Notes under the pieces: model-generated | Seen by the model: only the letters and a program-made list of their open reading frames with translations | Told to the model about the DNA's origin: nothing | The model's database searches: none | Position numbers and translations under genes: made by a program | In this document: positions 48,187-56,576 of the stretch, piece after piece | Numbering within the stretch: the first letter of the stretch is position 1 | How the letters are laid out: each line of letters begins with the position of its first letter | NCBI RefSeq assembly: GCF_042682745.1 | Contig: NZ_JBHUIO010000005.1 | Location: forward strand, 558,001-622,000 | Direction: 5' to 3' | DNA length: 64,000 bases | From: Tumebacillus_A lipolyticus | GTDB lineage: Bacteria; Bacillota; Bacilli; Tumebacillales; Tumebacillaceae

Positions 48187-50034
48187 CTAGCGGATGTAAT
48201 ACTCGCGCACCTTGAACGGGATGCCATCGTAGATGCGGTATGCATTGATATACCCGCTTCGCCCGCCGACCAGCAGGATCGGAATGCCGTCCTCCGGCAC
48301 TCGGGCGGCAAACGCCTTCGAGAAGTCGGGCAGGTACTCTTGCAGGTCGACCATCTCGCCGTCCTCATAGCGATAGGTGCCCACCTGATAGCCATAGCCG
48401 CCGACGTACATATGCCCCTCGCAATAGACGCCGTTCTCCTTGGTGTTGGTCAGATATTTGACAAACTGCTTCTTGATCGCATAGTTCTCCAAGTCGAGCT
48501 CGACCATCCCGTCGCCGCCCGTCACATAGATCTCACCTGCGCTTCCTCGCATCATCCGCTTCAGGCGCAGGGTGAACTGGATCGAGCCGAGCCGCTCATG
48601 CGAGTCGGGCGGATAGACGTGAACCATCTGGTGCTGATCGGCAGTGACGATGCGGCGACCGTCCAGCGCATAGGCGCACGCATAGACCGGGCTGCCGACC
48701 GGAATGCGATCGAGTACGCTGCCGTCCTCCGTGCAGAACTCCCACACGGTGCCCTCATCGGTGGCGACCATGCACCTGTCGTACTCTGCGCTGAGCGCCA
48801 CGCCGCGAGGGACGCCCAACACCTGCCGATACCACCTGATCGTTCCATCGCGCTCCGCCTGGAAGGCGATCCCGCTGCGCGAGATGCCGACATAGGAGCC
48901 ATCTGGCAGCGGCTTGACATCTTTGGTGATGCCGAAGCCGTGCACATGCTTCTCCAGCTGTTCGAGATGAACCGTATCGAAGCGACCTGGGCCGTAGCGG
49001 ATCAGATGCACCCCTTCATCTGTGCCCGCATACAGCAAGCTCTCATCATCTGGATGCGGCTCCAAGATCCACACGCATCGGTTGTGGAACAGCGCGCGAT
49101 TCACTTCGACGCCCCGCCTATCGAGCTGAATCAGATCGCCCGTCTGCAGCAGCGCGTAGATCTGATCTTCCGAGACGATCGCCGCATGAATGATCTGGAA
49201 GTCGAGCGGGCCGATCACCCGCTTGAGGCGAAATTCTTTCGTCTCGTTGTCGAAGATAAAGATCTTGCCGTTAAACCCGCCGACGAACAGGTTGCGACAG
49301 TCCTGATCGAACTGGATGAACTCATTGTCCTCGTGCGAGATCTTATATTCCTGAAATCCTGTGCCGTCCTTTTCGATCGTCGTGACGCCGGTGCGAACCA
49401 GCTTGTCTTCGCCGAGCCCACCATCCTGCGTCGTCCAGAAGCGGTCATGGCGAGCGTCGTACACGACGCCGTGCACAACGTTCGTATCGACCTGCGCTTG
49501 AACTGGAAACTCGTTCGTCTCCAGATTGCCGATGTACAGCTTCCCCTCTACGTCTGACAGCGCATGCAACTCCGGGTTGCCCACACAGATGCAGTCGAAA
49601 AAGGTCGGCGAAGGAGAGGTGCGAATGTCGATCACTTCGAACGTCTCCGCATCGAGCACGACGATCTGCGTGTACCCGTTGTTCGTATACACCTTGCCGT
49701 TCAGGTAAGCGATGCCGCGGTTGGGTGAAGGGGACGGCTCCTCATCTTCAAACAGATCGCGGCGATCGCAGATCATCACCTCATCATAAAAATCGAGCGG
49801 TTGCAACGTCGCCAAGTCCCATTTGCCGATCGCACCTGCCCGGTCTTTCGTAAAGACGTACTTGTCAGATAGGCAGAGGGAGTTGACCGGGCGGTCGTAG
49901 GTCACCGCCGGGGATGATTGCAGCAGGTTGAGCGCCAAATCAAACTTGTGAATGCGACCTCGGACATCAGATGCGATCAGCACGTTCTGACTTTCCGCAT
50001 AGACGACCCGAAGCAAGCGATTGGGAATATGCAT
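48187..50034 (-). CDS. Beta-propeller protein of the azapteridine cluster (second, divergent)
   Basis: 615 residues from the ATG at 50034 (GGTAGGT about 10 bases upstream; a GTG at 50046 is possible). Irregular beta-propeller repeats throughout (LIASDVRGRIHKFDLALN, VGGFNGKIFIFDNETKEF, VATDEGTVWEFCTEDGSV, TADQHQMVHVYPPD, LVGGRSGYINAYRIYDG). Less WD-like than the other propeller. No signal peptide. Either propeller could be the ToxC counterpart. It heads the main gene train of the cluster, behind a terminator-bounded leader region. Confidence 0.82.
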   Translation of the reverse strand: MHIPNRLLRVVYAESQNVLIASDVRGRIHKFDLALNLLQSSPAVTYDRPVNSLCLSDKYVFTKDRAGAIGKWDLATLQPLDFYDEVMICDRRDLFEDEEPSPSPNRGIAYLNGKVYTNNGYTQIVVLDAETFEVIDIRTSPSPTFFDCICVGNPELHALSDVEGKLYIGNLETNEFPVQAQVDTNVVHGVVYDARHDRFWTTQDGGLGEDKLVRTGVTTIEKDGTGFQEYKISHEDNEFIQFDQDCRNLFVGGFNGKIFIFDNETKEFRLKRVIGPLDFQIIHAAIVSEDQIYALLQTGDLIQLDRRGVEVNRALFHNRCVWILEPHPDDESLLYAGTDEGVHLIRYGPGRFDTVHLEQLEKHVHGFGITKDVKPLPDGSYVGISRSGIAFQAERDGTIRWYRQVLGVPRGVALSAEYDRCMVATDEGTVWEFCTEDGSVLDRIPVGSPVYACAYALDGRRIVTADQHQMVHVYPPDSHERLGSIQFTLRLKRMMRGSAGEIYVTGGDGMVELDLENYAIKKQFVKYLTNTKENGVYCEGHMYVGGYGYQVGTYRYEDGEMVDLQEYLPDFSKAFAARVPEDGIPILLVGGRSGYINAYRIYDGIPFKVREYYIR

Positions 50035-50320
50035 GAGTCTGTTCACCTACCTATTCAAATATCTTCAAATATCGAACGAGCTTGCCGTTCGCCACACGCT
50101 TTCTGCTCACTGTACAAAGCGAAGATCGATGCGAATCGTTTGCAGAGCGATCGAGAGCAATCATTCGTAACTCCACGACAGACCACGATCCTCATTACAT
50201 TTATTATTCTACATTAACATCATGAGTTTTGAAAAGGGACTTTTTGTTCTTTTTTGGTAAACTCTTGAAAGACCGCTTGCAAGCCAGAGCGGATCAAGCT
50301 TCGCCCCGCTTTTCTGCCAA

Positions 50321-50356
50321 CAAAAAAAGGAGCCCCGCGCTTGGCGCATAGGCTCA
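50321..50356 (-). terminator. Terminator-like hairpin upstream of the propeller gene
   Basis: Minus-strand stem GAGCC-GCGC / GCGC-GGCTC followed by CTTTTTTTG, about 290 bases before the propeller start. Confidence 0.7.
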
Positions 50357-50493
50357 TCTTCCTAGGTGTCGCATATCGGTTCACCACATGTCGTATCCTT
50401 CTCTTGTGATCGAGATCTTGCCCTCTTCCTGTCCAAGCCCCCGCTCCACTCGCGGCCGATCATTCCGTCCTGCAAGCCCCCCACCTCTCCGAT

Positions 50494-50573
50494 CAAAAAA
50501 TCCCCTCGGCGCAGTTGAGACGAGCTGCACACGAACCTGTGCGCTCGATTCTTTGCCACCGAGGGGATCTTTC
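50494..50573 (-). terminator. Large branched terminator after oxidoreductase copy 2
   Basis: Outer stem GATCCCCTCGG / CCGAGGGGATT followed on the minus strand by TTTTTTG, with an inner hairpin GAGCGCACAGG / TGTGCAGCTC. About 30 bases after the oxidoreductase stop. Confidence 0.85.
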
Positions 50574-50605
50574 AATCTGTGATGCTTTCGAGGCTGTTCG
50601 CTCAA

Positions 50606-51187
50606 TCAGTCTCGCTTCGGAGTTTGGTGAACATGGACGCGGTTGCCCACCCGGTCGCTGATCAGGTTGAGCGCAGTCTGCGCACCGTGTCCGGCTGCGA
50701 CGATCGCTTGCGAAGCGATTCCAACCGCGATGCCCGTCGCATACACGTTCTTTTGCGATGTGCGGCAACGGTCATCGATCTTGATCTTCTTCTTGGTGAA
50801 CGGCTCATCGTTCTCCAGCAGTTCAACGCCTGCTAGTTCTGCCGTAGCGAAACCAGGACCTTGGCCGCTTGCCAAGATCAGCTGTTCAGCAAGGTAGGTG
50901 CCCTGTTCGGTGACGACCTTGATCTCCGCTTCCCCATACTCGATCGCTGTGACCGTCTCGTTGAGCACGGTGACACCGCGATCCTCTTGCACTTGTTTCA
51001 GGGCTGTTTCGACCAGGTCGGTGCCGAGGAACGGCTCACGAACGCCCAGGTAGTTGCTGACCCATGCGGATTTCATCATCGTGCGGCCATCGCCGATCAC
51101 CAGCGTATTGATCTCTTTATCGTGCAGAAACATGGCGGCGCTCAACCCCGCAGGGCCTGCACCGAGTACGATCACATCATATTTCAT
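50606..51187 (-). CDS. FAD-only thioredoxin-reductase-like oxidoreductase (copy 2)
   Basis: 193 residues from the ATG at 51187 (AGAGGTG upstream). Closely parallels the protein at 45525-46100: DVIVLGAGPAGLSAAMFLHD at the N-terminus, NYLGV near residue 49, ASGQGPGFATAELAGVELLE in the middle, KNVYATGIAVGIASQAIVAA near residues 148-167. The NADPH/CxxC domain is again missing. It has its own terminator and so forms a separate unit next to the cluster, downstream of tandem direct repeats. Confidence 0.85.
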   Translation of the reverse strand: MKYDVIVLGAGPAGLSAAMFLHDKEINTLVIGDGRTMMKSAWVSNYLGVREPFLGTDLVETALKQVQEDRGVTVLNETVTAIEYGEAEIKVVTEQGTYLAEQLILASGQGPGFATAELAGVELLENDEPFTKKKIKIDDRCRTSQKNVYATGIAVGIASQAIVAAGHGAQTALNLISDRVGNRVHVHQTPKRD

Positions 51188-51287
51188 CGCGATACACCTC
51201 TTCATCTCAAAAATTATCGTCATTAGTCTATCATTCTATCTAATCAACTATCTGTTGTCCATAAATTGCTAACAGAGAATAATAATA

Positions 51288-51350
51288 TAATCTCCATCAC
51301 AAATGCTCCTCGGGAGAGTATTAATGTAATCCCGATCACTAATGCTCTCC
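51288..51350. repeat. Imperfect direct repeats between lysR and oxidoreductase copy 2
   Basis: TAATCTCCATCACAAATGCT (from 51288) and TAATCCCGATCACTAATGCT (from 51327), 39 bases apart, about four helical turns. Position upstream of the oxidoreductase gene suggests an operator. Confidence 0.65.
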
Positions 51351-51423
51351 AATCGCTGATGCACAGATCGCTTGCCCTTAAAACTGCTGGCGAAGGCGCA
51401 CACACTTGCCTGTCACAGCGCGC

Positions 51424-52299
51424 TCACCTTCTGACCACCTCGACCAGATTGCGAACAGACGGGCTCACGCTTTCGCCTGCGCGCGTGCAGAGATAGATCG
51501 GCACGCTCAGATTCACATCGCGCACATACACCCGGCCCACCTCACCGCTTTCCACATCTTCCCGCACCAAGAGCGATGGCACCAGCATCGCGCCAAAGCC
51601 TGCGCGCACCGCCTGGATCCCCTCGTTCGTCCCGTTGAGCTCAAGCCCCACTTTTGGCGGCGGCAGCTTGTGCTCGCGGCAAAGGGTGAGCAGCGTCTCG
51701 CGCGCCGTGCTCCCCTTTTCGCGGAAGAGGAACGGCTCTTCCAAGATCTCCGCCAGCGCTGCCTGTTCCCCAGCCAGCCGATGACCCTTTGGCACGATAA
51801 ACCAATATTGCTCTTCAAACACGCGCTCCTGCTCCACAGCGGACACCACATGCTCCCCGCCGACGATGCCCACATCGACCCGGTACTCCAGCAACAGATC
51901 GAACACCTGCTGCGCGTTGCTGGTGATCAGCTTGACCTCCACATCGGGGTAGTGTCTTTTGAAGCTGGCAATCCAAGAGGGCAACAGTCGATAGGCGGGC
52001 AGGTTGGACACCCCGATGCGCACCGACCCGCTCATCCCCCGCTTCCAATCTTCCACCTTCAGCTCCATCTCCCGCTCGATCGCGAACAGGCGATGCGCAT
52101 AGCCCATCAGCATCTCCCCAACATCGGTCAGCTGAATCCCTCTGCCGCGGGGGGACAACAACGTCACGCCTAGCTCCTTCTCCAACTTGCGCACCTGCGC
52201 CGTCACCGCCGGTTGGGTCAGCCCCAGTGCTTCGGCTGCCCGCGTCACGCTGCGGTGCTTCGCAACCTCTGTGAAGATCGACAATGCGTACAGATTCAT
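51424..52299 (-). CDS. LysR-family transcriptional regulator
   Basis: 291 residues: N-terminal winged HTH (FTEVAKHRSVTRAAEALGLTQPAVTAQVRKLEKELG, quoted in part: SVTRAAEALGLTQPAV near residues 17-32) and a LysR substrate-binding domain (GSVRIGVSNLPAYRLLP, LLEYRVDVGIVGG, EEPFLFREKGSTARETL). Similar in type to CysL/CbbR regulators. Divergent from the sulfate importer genes, which suggests sulfur control; it is also next to the azapteridine cluster, whose Burkholderia regulator ToxR is LysR-type. The first option is favoured by the shared intergenic region. Confidence 0.88.
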   Translation of the reverse strand: MNLYALSIFTEVAKHRSVTRAAEALGLTQPAVTAQVRKLEKELGVTLLSPRGRGIQLTDVGEMLMGYAHRLFAIEREMELKVEDWKRGMSGSVRIGVSNLPAYRLLPSWIASFKRHYPDVEVKLITSNAQQVFDLLLEYRVDVGIVGGEHVVSAVEQERVFEEQYWFIVPKGHRLAGEQAALAEILEEPFLFREKGSTARETLLTLCREHKLPPPKVGLELNGTNEGIQAVRAGFGAMLVPSLLVREDVESGEVGRVYVRDVNLSVPIYLCTRAGESVSPSVRNLVEVVRR

Positions 52300-52440
52300 C
52301 TCATCCCCCCATTTGGGCTCACCATTTGCAAGATGGGTCGATACATTGTAGCAGAGTTAGATGCCTATCCATTTCCGCAGATGCTCACAGGTGTATCTTA
52401 CCATACGAACTGTGCCAATTTTCCATCAACCGGAAAGTTG

Positions 52441-52469
52441 TTGACAGCAAAATCAAAGGCACCTATAAT
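52441..52469 (+). promoter_or_regulatory. Consensus sigma-A promoter of the sulfate importer operon
   Basis: TTGACA (52441-52446), 17-base spacer, TATAAT (52464-52469): full consensus at both boxes, so strong repression or control must act on it. Confidence 0.92.
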
Positions 52470-52492
52470 TCCAAGTATTCGAATAGGAATAC
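52468..52492 (+). promoter_or_regulatory. Candidate CymR-like operator
   Basis: Inverted repeat ATTCC-N13-GGAAT with an inner GTATTC-N6-GAATAC, directly after the -10 box. It resembles the ATTCC/GGAAT arms of CymR (cysteine metabolism repressor) sites. CymR itself is not in the window. Confidence 0.5.
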
Positions 52493-52596
52493 AAAGAAAA
52501 GTCCCGTGCAAGGGATGTTTTTTTGGCGCAACACATAACGAAAACTTGGCTACTGATCAACGATTTTGATGAATGTTTCCCAGTGGAGGTGGAAAA

Positions 52597-53397
52597 GTGG
52601 TTCGCTTGCTTCGCAACAGCTTGTCGTATACGGCTGTGCTCTTCGTCATCCTCGTCGTCATCGCGCCTGTGACCGGCATTTATGTCGAAGGATTTTCTGT
52701 CGGCTGGGACGCCTTTTGGTCGGAGGTCACCAGCCCGATGGCCTGGAGTTCGCTGATGCTCTCCATTCAGTTGGCACTTGTCGCCACGCTGATCAACCTG
52801 GTGATCGGCACGACGCTCGCTTGGACGCTCGTCCGGTATCGCTTTTGGGGACGGGGCTTCCTGAACGCGCTGATCGACCTGCCGTTCGCTCTGCCGACGG
52901 CGGTCAGCGGCTTGATCCTGCTCATGTTGCTCGGACCGGAAAGCTGGCTCGGCCAGTTGGCACAGCGGGTCGGTTTTGAGATCGTGTTTCAACCTCCGGC
53001 GATCGTGCTCGCGATGATGTTTGCGACGTTCCCCTTCGTCATCCGCACCGTTCAGCCCTTGCTGGAAGAGATCGACAAGGGCGAGGAAGAGGCTGCCTAC
53101 ACCTTGGGAGCACGGCGATTCACCACCTTTCGCAAAGTGATCTTTCCGGCGATCCGCTCCGGTCTGATCGGGGGAGGATTGCTCGCCTACTCTCGATCGC
53201 TCGCCGAGTTTGGCGCGGTCGTGCTCGTGGCGGGCAACATTCCGGGCAAAACGCTCCTCGCCTCCGTCTACATCTTCGGCGAGGTGGAAAGCGCCAACCC
53301 GCAGGGGGCGGCTGCCGTCTCCATCATGTTGCTGACCGTTTCCTTCCTCATCCTGCTTTCGATCAACCTCTTTTTGAACAGGAGAGTATCGAGATGA
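52597..53397 (+). CDS. cysT: Sulfate ABC transporter permease CysT
   Basis: 266-residue permease, six TM segments, from the GTG at 52597; the ATG at 52573 would place the GGAGGTGG ribosome binding site inside the gene. EAA loop EAAYTLGARRFTTFRKVIFP near residues 168-187, family stretch DLPFALPTAVSGL near residues 94-106. First gene of cysTWA-sbp. The stop overlaps cysW as ATGA. Confidence 0.92.
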   Translation: MVRLLRNSLSYTAVLFVILVVIAPVTGIYVEGFSVGWDAFWSEVTSPMAWSSLMLSIQLALVATLINLVIGTTLAWTLVRYRFWGRGFLNALIDLPFALPTAVSGLILLMLLGPESWLGQLAQRVGFEIVFQPPAIVLAMMFATFPFVIRTVQPLLEEIDKGEEEAAYTLGARRFTTFRKVIFPAIRSGLIGGGLLAYSRSLAEFGAVVLVAGNIPGKTLLASVYIFGEVESANPQGAAAVSIMLLTVSFLILLSINLFLNRRVSR

Positions 53398-54191
53398 GAA
53401 AAGCTTTGATCGCTGCTTCCTATCTAATCTGTCTCTTGCTCCTGATCGTTCCGCTGATCAAGCTGTTTCAAGGTGCTGGTGAGCAGGGGTTCGCCAGCAT
53501 CTGGTCCACGCTCACCCGGCAAGACGTTTTGCATGCGCTTTGGGTCACCGGGCTGATCACGCTGATCGTCACTATCCTCAACGTTCTGTTCGGCGTGCTG
53601 CTTTCGCTCACGCTCGCACGCGACACCCGTCTCAGCAGGCGCTTTCGCCAGTTTCTCAACTCGTTGGTCGATCTGCCCTTCGCCGTCTCACCTGTGATCG
53701 CCGGACTGATGATCGTCCTGTTGCTCGGCCCGAACACGATCATCGGCGCCTTCTTCGAAGGGGTCGGCACCCCAATCGTCTTCGCACTGCCCGGCATGGT
53801 GCTCGCGACGCTGTTCGTCACCTTCCCCTTCACCGTGCGCGAAGTGTTGCCCGTCCTGCAAGAGATCGGCACCCAGCAAGAAGAGGCCGCCTTCACGTTA
53901 GGCGCGGGGCGGTGGACCACCTTTTGGCGCGTCACCTTTCCCTCGATTCGCTTTGCGATCTACTATGGCATCGTGCTGACGGTCGCCCGCTCGCTCGGTG
54001 AGTTTGGCGCAGTTCTCGTCGTCTCCGGCAACATCGTCAATCAGACGCAGACAGCTACGATCTTCGTGTATCAGGAAGTCGAGAATTTCAACTTCGCAGC
54101 TGCCAACTCGGTCGCGCTGGTCCTCGCCCTGCTGTCGATCACCACGCTGCTGTTGCTCGAATGGACAAAAAAACGAAAAGGAGCGCTGTAG
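53394..54191 (+). CDS. cysW: Sulfate ABC transporter permease CysW
   Basis: 265-residue partner permease, six TM segments. SLVDLPFAVSPVIAGLMIVL near residues 96-115, EAAFTLGAGRWTTFWRVTFP near residues 164-183, and ARSLGEFGAVLVVSGNI near residue 202. AGGAGAG precedes the ATG. With CysT it forms the membrane channel for sulfate or thiosulfate. Confidence 0.92.
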   Translation: MRKALIAASYLICLLLLIVPLIKLFQGAGEQGFASIWSTLTRQDVLHALWVTGLITLIVTILNVLFGVLLSLTLARDTRLSRRFRQFLNSLVDLPFAVSPVIAGLMIVLLLGPNTIIGAFFEGVGTPIVFALPGMVLATLFVTFPFTVREVLPVLQEIGTQQEEAAFTLGAGRWTTFWRVTFPSIRFAIYYGIVLTVARSLGEFGAVLVVSGNIVNQTQTATIFVYQEVENFNFAAANSVALVLALLSITTLLLLEWTKKRKGAL

Positions 54192-54194
54192 CTC

Positions 54195-55298
54195 ATGCAG
54201 ATTGAAGTCAAACAACTGAGCAAATCGTTCGACCGCACCTCGGTCGTGTCCGATGTTCACTTCTCCATCCGCAAAGGGCAGCTGATCGGGTTGCTCGGCC
54301 CGAGCGGCGGTGGCAAAACCACGATCCTCCGCCTCTTAGCCGGTTTGGAAACCCCGTCGTCTGGCGAGATCTATTTTGACGGGCAGCGAGTGGATCGCCT
54401 GCCCCCGCAAGATCGCGGCATCGGGTTCGTCTTTCAAAACTACGCGCTGTTCAAGCATATGACCGTCAGCGAAAACATCGAGTTCGGCCTGCGCGTGCAG
54501 AAAAAAAGCAGAGCGGAAGCGGCCGCTCGCGTGCAGGAGCTGTTGGAGCTGATCGGCCTGCAGGAGCTGGCGAAGCGGTACCCGCATCAGCTGTCCGGCG
54601 GTCAGCGTCAGCGGGTCGCCTTCGCCCGCGCGCTCGCGCCTGCGCCGCAACTGCTGCTGCTCGACGAGCCGTTTTCTGCCATCGATGCGAAAGTGCGCAA
54701 AGAGCTGCGCGATTGGTTGCGCGACATGATCACCCAGCTCGGCGTGACCAGCATCTTCGTCACGCACGATCAGGAGGAAGCGATGGCGGTGGCAGATGAG
54801 ATCATCGTCTTCAACAGAGGGCGCATCGAACAGCAAGGAACGCCGTGGGAGATCTTCCGCCACCCCGCCACGCCCTTTGTCGCCTCCTTTATCGGCGATA
54901 CGAACGCGATCGAAGATCTGTCCCTGCTCGAACATCTTGTTTCGCTCGACAGGATCGAGGCGGGCAGCAAAGTGCTCGTCCGCCCCGAATCGATCGAGAT
55001 CGATCGCCAGCAGGAGCTTGCTGCTACAGGTGCGGCGCTTCTAGGCGTCGTGCGAAACGTGCAGTTTCGCGGCTCCTATTGGCAGGTGGAGCTGCAGGTC
55101 GGAAGTCAGCAGCTGCTCGCCCAGCGCCCGTTGGAACAGGAGCCGCTTCGACCGGGTGATCAAGTCTCGGTGATCCTCCACCGCGCCCACCTCTTTGCTG
55201 GCACAGAGAACATCATCTTGGAGAACAGCAAGCGGGAGCACCGGTTGAACGAACACAGCCTTAAAGAACACAGCTTGAAAGAGCACAGCTTCGCCTAA
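54195..55298 (+). CDS. cysA: Sulfate ABC transporter ATPase CysA
   Basis: 367-residue ATPase. Walker A GPSGGGKTTILRL near residues 36-48, Q-loop VFQNYALFKHM, signature LSGGQRQRVAFARALAP near residues 134-150, Walker B LLLLDEPFSAID, and TOBE-type regulatory region about 245-345. Odd: the last 20 residues carry a short repeat, NEHSLKEHSLKEHSFA, absent from usual CysA. GGAG about 12 bases before the ATG. It follows cysW after 3 bases. Confidence 0.92.
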   Translation: MQIEVKQLSKSFDRTSVVSDVHFSIRKGQLIGLLGPSGGGKTTILRLLAGLETPSSGEIYFDGQRVDRLPPQDRGIGFVFQNYALFKHMTVSENIEFGLRVQKKSRAEAAARVQELLELIGLQELAKRYPHQLSGGQRQRVAFARALAPAPQLLLLDEPFSAIDAKVRKELRDWLRDMITQLGVTSIFVTHDQEEAMAVADEIIVFNRGRIEQQGTPWEIFRHPATPFVASFIGDTNAIEDLSLLEHLVSLDRIEAGSKVLVRPESIEIDRQQELAATGAALLGVVRNVQFRGSYWQVELQVGSQQLLAQRPLEQEPLRPGDQVSVILHRAHLFAGTENIILENSKREHRLNEHSLKEHSLKEHSFA

Positions 55299-55314
55299 AA
55301 AGGAGGTCCTTCCA

Positions 55315-56364
55315 ATGAAAAAATGGGTCACTCGATCGATCAGCCTCTCGCTGCTCACCCTCGCACTCGCCAGCTTGACCGCCTGCGGCACCGAGGATAG
55401 TTCCACGCCGGCAAACGGTGAGCAAAAACAGGAGGTCACGCTGATCCTCGGCTCCTACTCGGTGCCGAAAGAAGCTTTCCAAGCGATCCTGCCCAAATTC
55501 CAGCAAGCTTGGCAAGCGAAGACCGGCCAGCAGGTGAACTTCCAAGAATCGTACGAAGCTTCCGGCGCACAAGCGCGGGCGATCGCCGGCGGCTTCCAAG
55601 CGGACATTGCCGCCCTGTCCTTAGAAGCGGACATCGACACGATCGCCGAGGCCGGGCTGATCACCCACGATTGGCGGAAAAAGACGAACGGCGGCATGAT
55701 CACCTCCTCCGTCGTCGCCATCGGCACGCGCGAGGGCAACCCGAAAGGCATCAAAGACTGGAGCGATCTGGTCAAGCCGGACACGGTCGTCCTCTATCCC
55801 AACCCGAAATCATCTGGTGGGGCGCAGTGGGACATCAACGCGATCTACGGCGCGGGCCTCAAGCTGTCGGAGGAAAAAGGAGCGAAAGACCCGGCCGCCG
55901 CTGCCAGCCTGTTAGCCGCGATCCATAAAAATGTGAAAGTGATGGACAAAAGCGGTCGCGCGTCGATGACGACGTTTGAAAGCGGGGTGGGCGATGCGGT
56001 CGTCACCTATGAAAACGAACTGCTCGCCCGCGTCCAAGAGGGCGGCAAATATTCGATCATCGTGCCGAACTACACGATTCGCATCGACAACCCGGTTGCG
56101 GTCGTCGATAAAAATGCAGACAAACATGGCGTGCGGGAAGTGGCCGAAGCGTTTGTCGACTACCTCTGGAGCGCAGAGGCGCAAAACATTTTCGCCGAGA
56201 AAGGGTTCCGTTCGGTCGACCAGGCGGTCGCCGCCAAGTATGCGGAGAAGTACCAAACGCCCGCCGGCCAATTTGACATCGACTATCTGGGCGGCTGGGA
56301 GCAAGTGCGCAAAGAGCTGTACGCCAAGGGCGCGCTGTGGGATCAGATCGTGATGGAAAAATAG
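55315..56364 (+). CDS. sbp: Sulfate/thiosulfate-binding lipoprotein
   Basis: 349-residue solute-binding protein of the Sbp/CysP family. Lipobox SLTAC near residue 23; family stretches QVNFQESYEASGAQARAIAG near residues 75-94, ADIDTIAEAGLI near residue 103, LYPNPKSSGGAQWDINAIYG near residues 161-180. AAGGAGG precedes the ATG. Binding protein last in the operon, then a terminator. Delivers sulfate to CysTWA. Confidence 0.93.
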   Translation: MKKWVTRSISLSLLTLALASLTACGTEDSSTPANGEQKQEVTLILGSYSVPKEAFQAILPKFQQAWQAKTGQQVNFQESYEASGAQARAIAGGFQADIAALSLEADIDTIAEAGLITHDWRKKTNGGMITSSVVAIGTREGNPKGIKDWSDLVKPDTVVLYPNPKSSGGAQWDINAIYGAGLKLSEEKGAKDPAAAASLLAAIHKNVKVMDKSGRASMTTFESGVGDAVVTYENELLARVQEGGKYSIIVPNYTIRIDNPVAVVDKNADKHGVREVAEAFVDYLWSAEAQNIFAEKGFRSVDQAVAAKYAEKYQTPAGQFDIDYLGGWEQVRKELYAKGALWDQIVMEK

Positions 56365-56388
56365 CGGGAGACCGATCCGCTTCGCAAA

Positions 56389-56442
56389 CAAAAAAACATG
56401 TCGCCAGCAGACGTTTTCGGTCGCCGCGACATGTTTTTGTTT
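56389..56442 (+). terminator. Terminator of the sulfate operon
   Basis: Stem AAACATGTCGC / GCGACATGTTT followed by TTGTTTTG. Confidence 0.88.
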
Positions 56443-56462
56443 TGTGTGCACCAGCACCCGCT

Positions 56463-56576
56463 TCACCTTTCTCGCTCATCCCGCTCGTTCAGCTTCGAAA
56501 TCGACTCGGCGCGCTCATAGCTGGCGACCACGATCAGCAGCAAGATCAATCCGCCCATCAACACACCTTGCCCCAC
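56463..56576 (-). CDS. Small membrane protein, 37 residues
   Basis: GTG at 56576 (another in-frame GTG at 56582 adds two residues). The product is one TM helix, VGQGVLMGGLILLLIVVASY, followed by a charged tail, ERAESISKLNERDERER. GAGG lies about eight bases upstream of the chosen GTG. A minus-strand CATACAAT lies about 45 bases upstream. Coding is plausible but not certain. Confidence 0.5.
   Translation of the reverse strand: MGQGVLMGGLILLLIVVASYERAESISKLNERDERER

Larger units (their letters stand above)
50035..50605. other. Leader region of the propeller-exporter-tox gene train
   Basis: No convincing gene. It holds two minus-strand terminators (50321-50356 and 50494-50573) with about 135 bases between them, and an AT-rich stretch at 50195-50270 suited to a promoter. 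A 22-codon GTG ORF at 50381-50449 lacks a ribosome binding site. Confidence 0.5.

Noticed and set aside
50381..50449. 22-codon GTG ORF (ending ISITREGYDMW) between two terminators
   Set aside because: Protein-like ending, but no ribosome binding site and no independent support; listed only as part of the leader region.
51266..51496. 76-codon plus-strand ORF with repeated ITNA segments
   Set aside because: TTG start without a ribosome binding site; the peptide repeat merely translates the DNA direct repeats.
51424..52299. LysR regulator as the ToxR of the azapteridine cluster
   Set aside because: Not excluded, but its divergent position to the sulfate importer and CysL-like type make sulfur control more likely.
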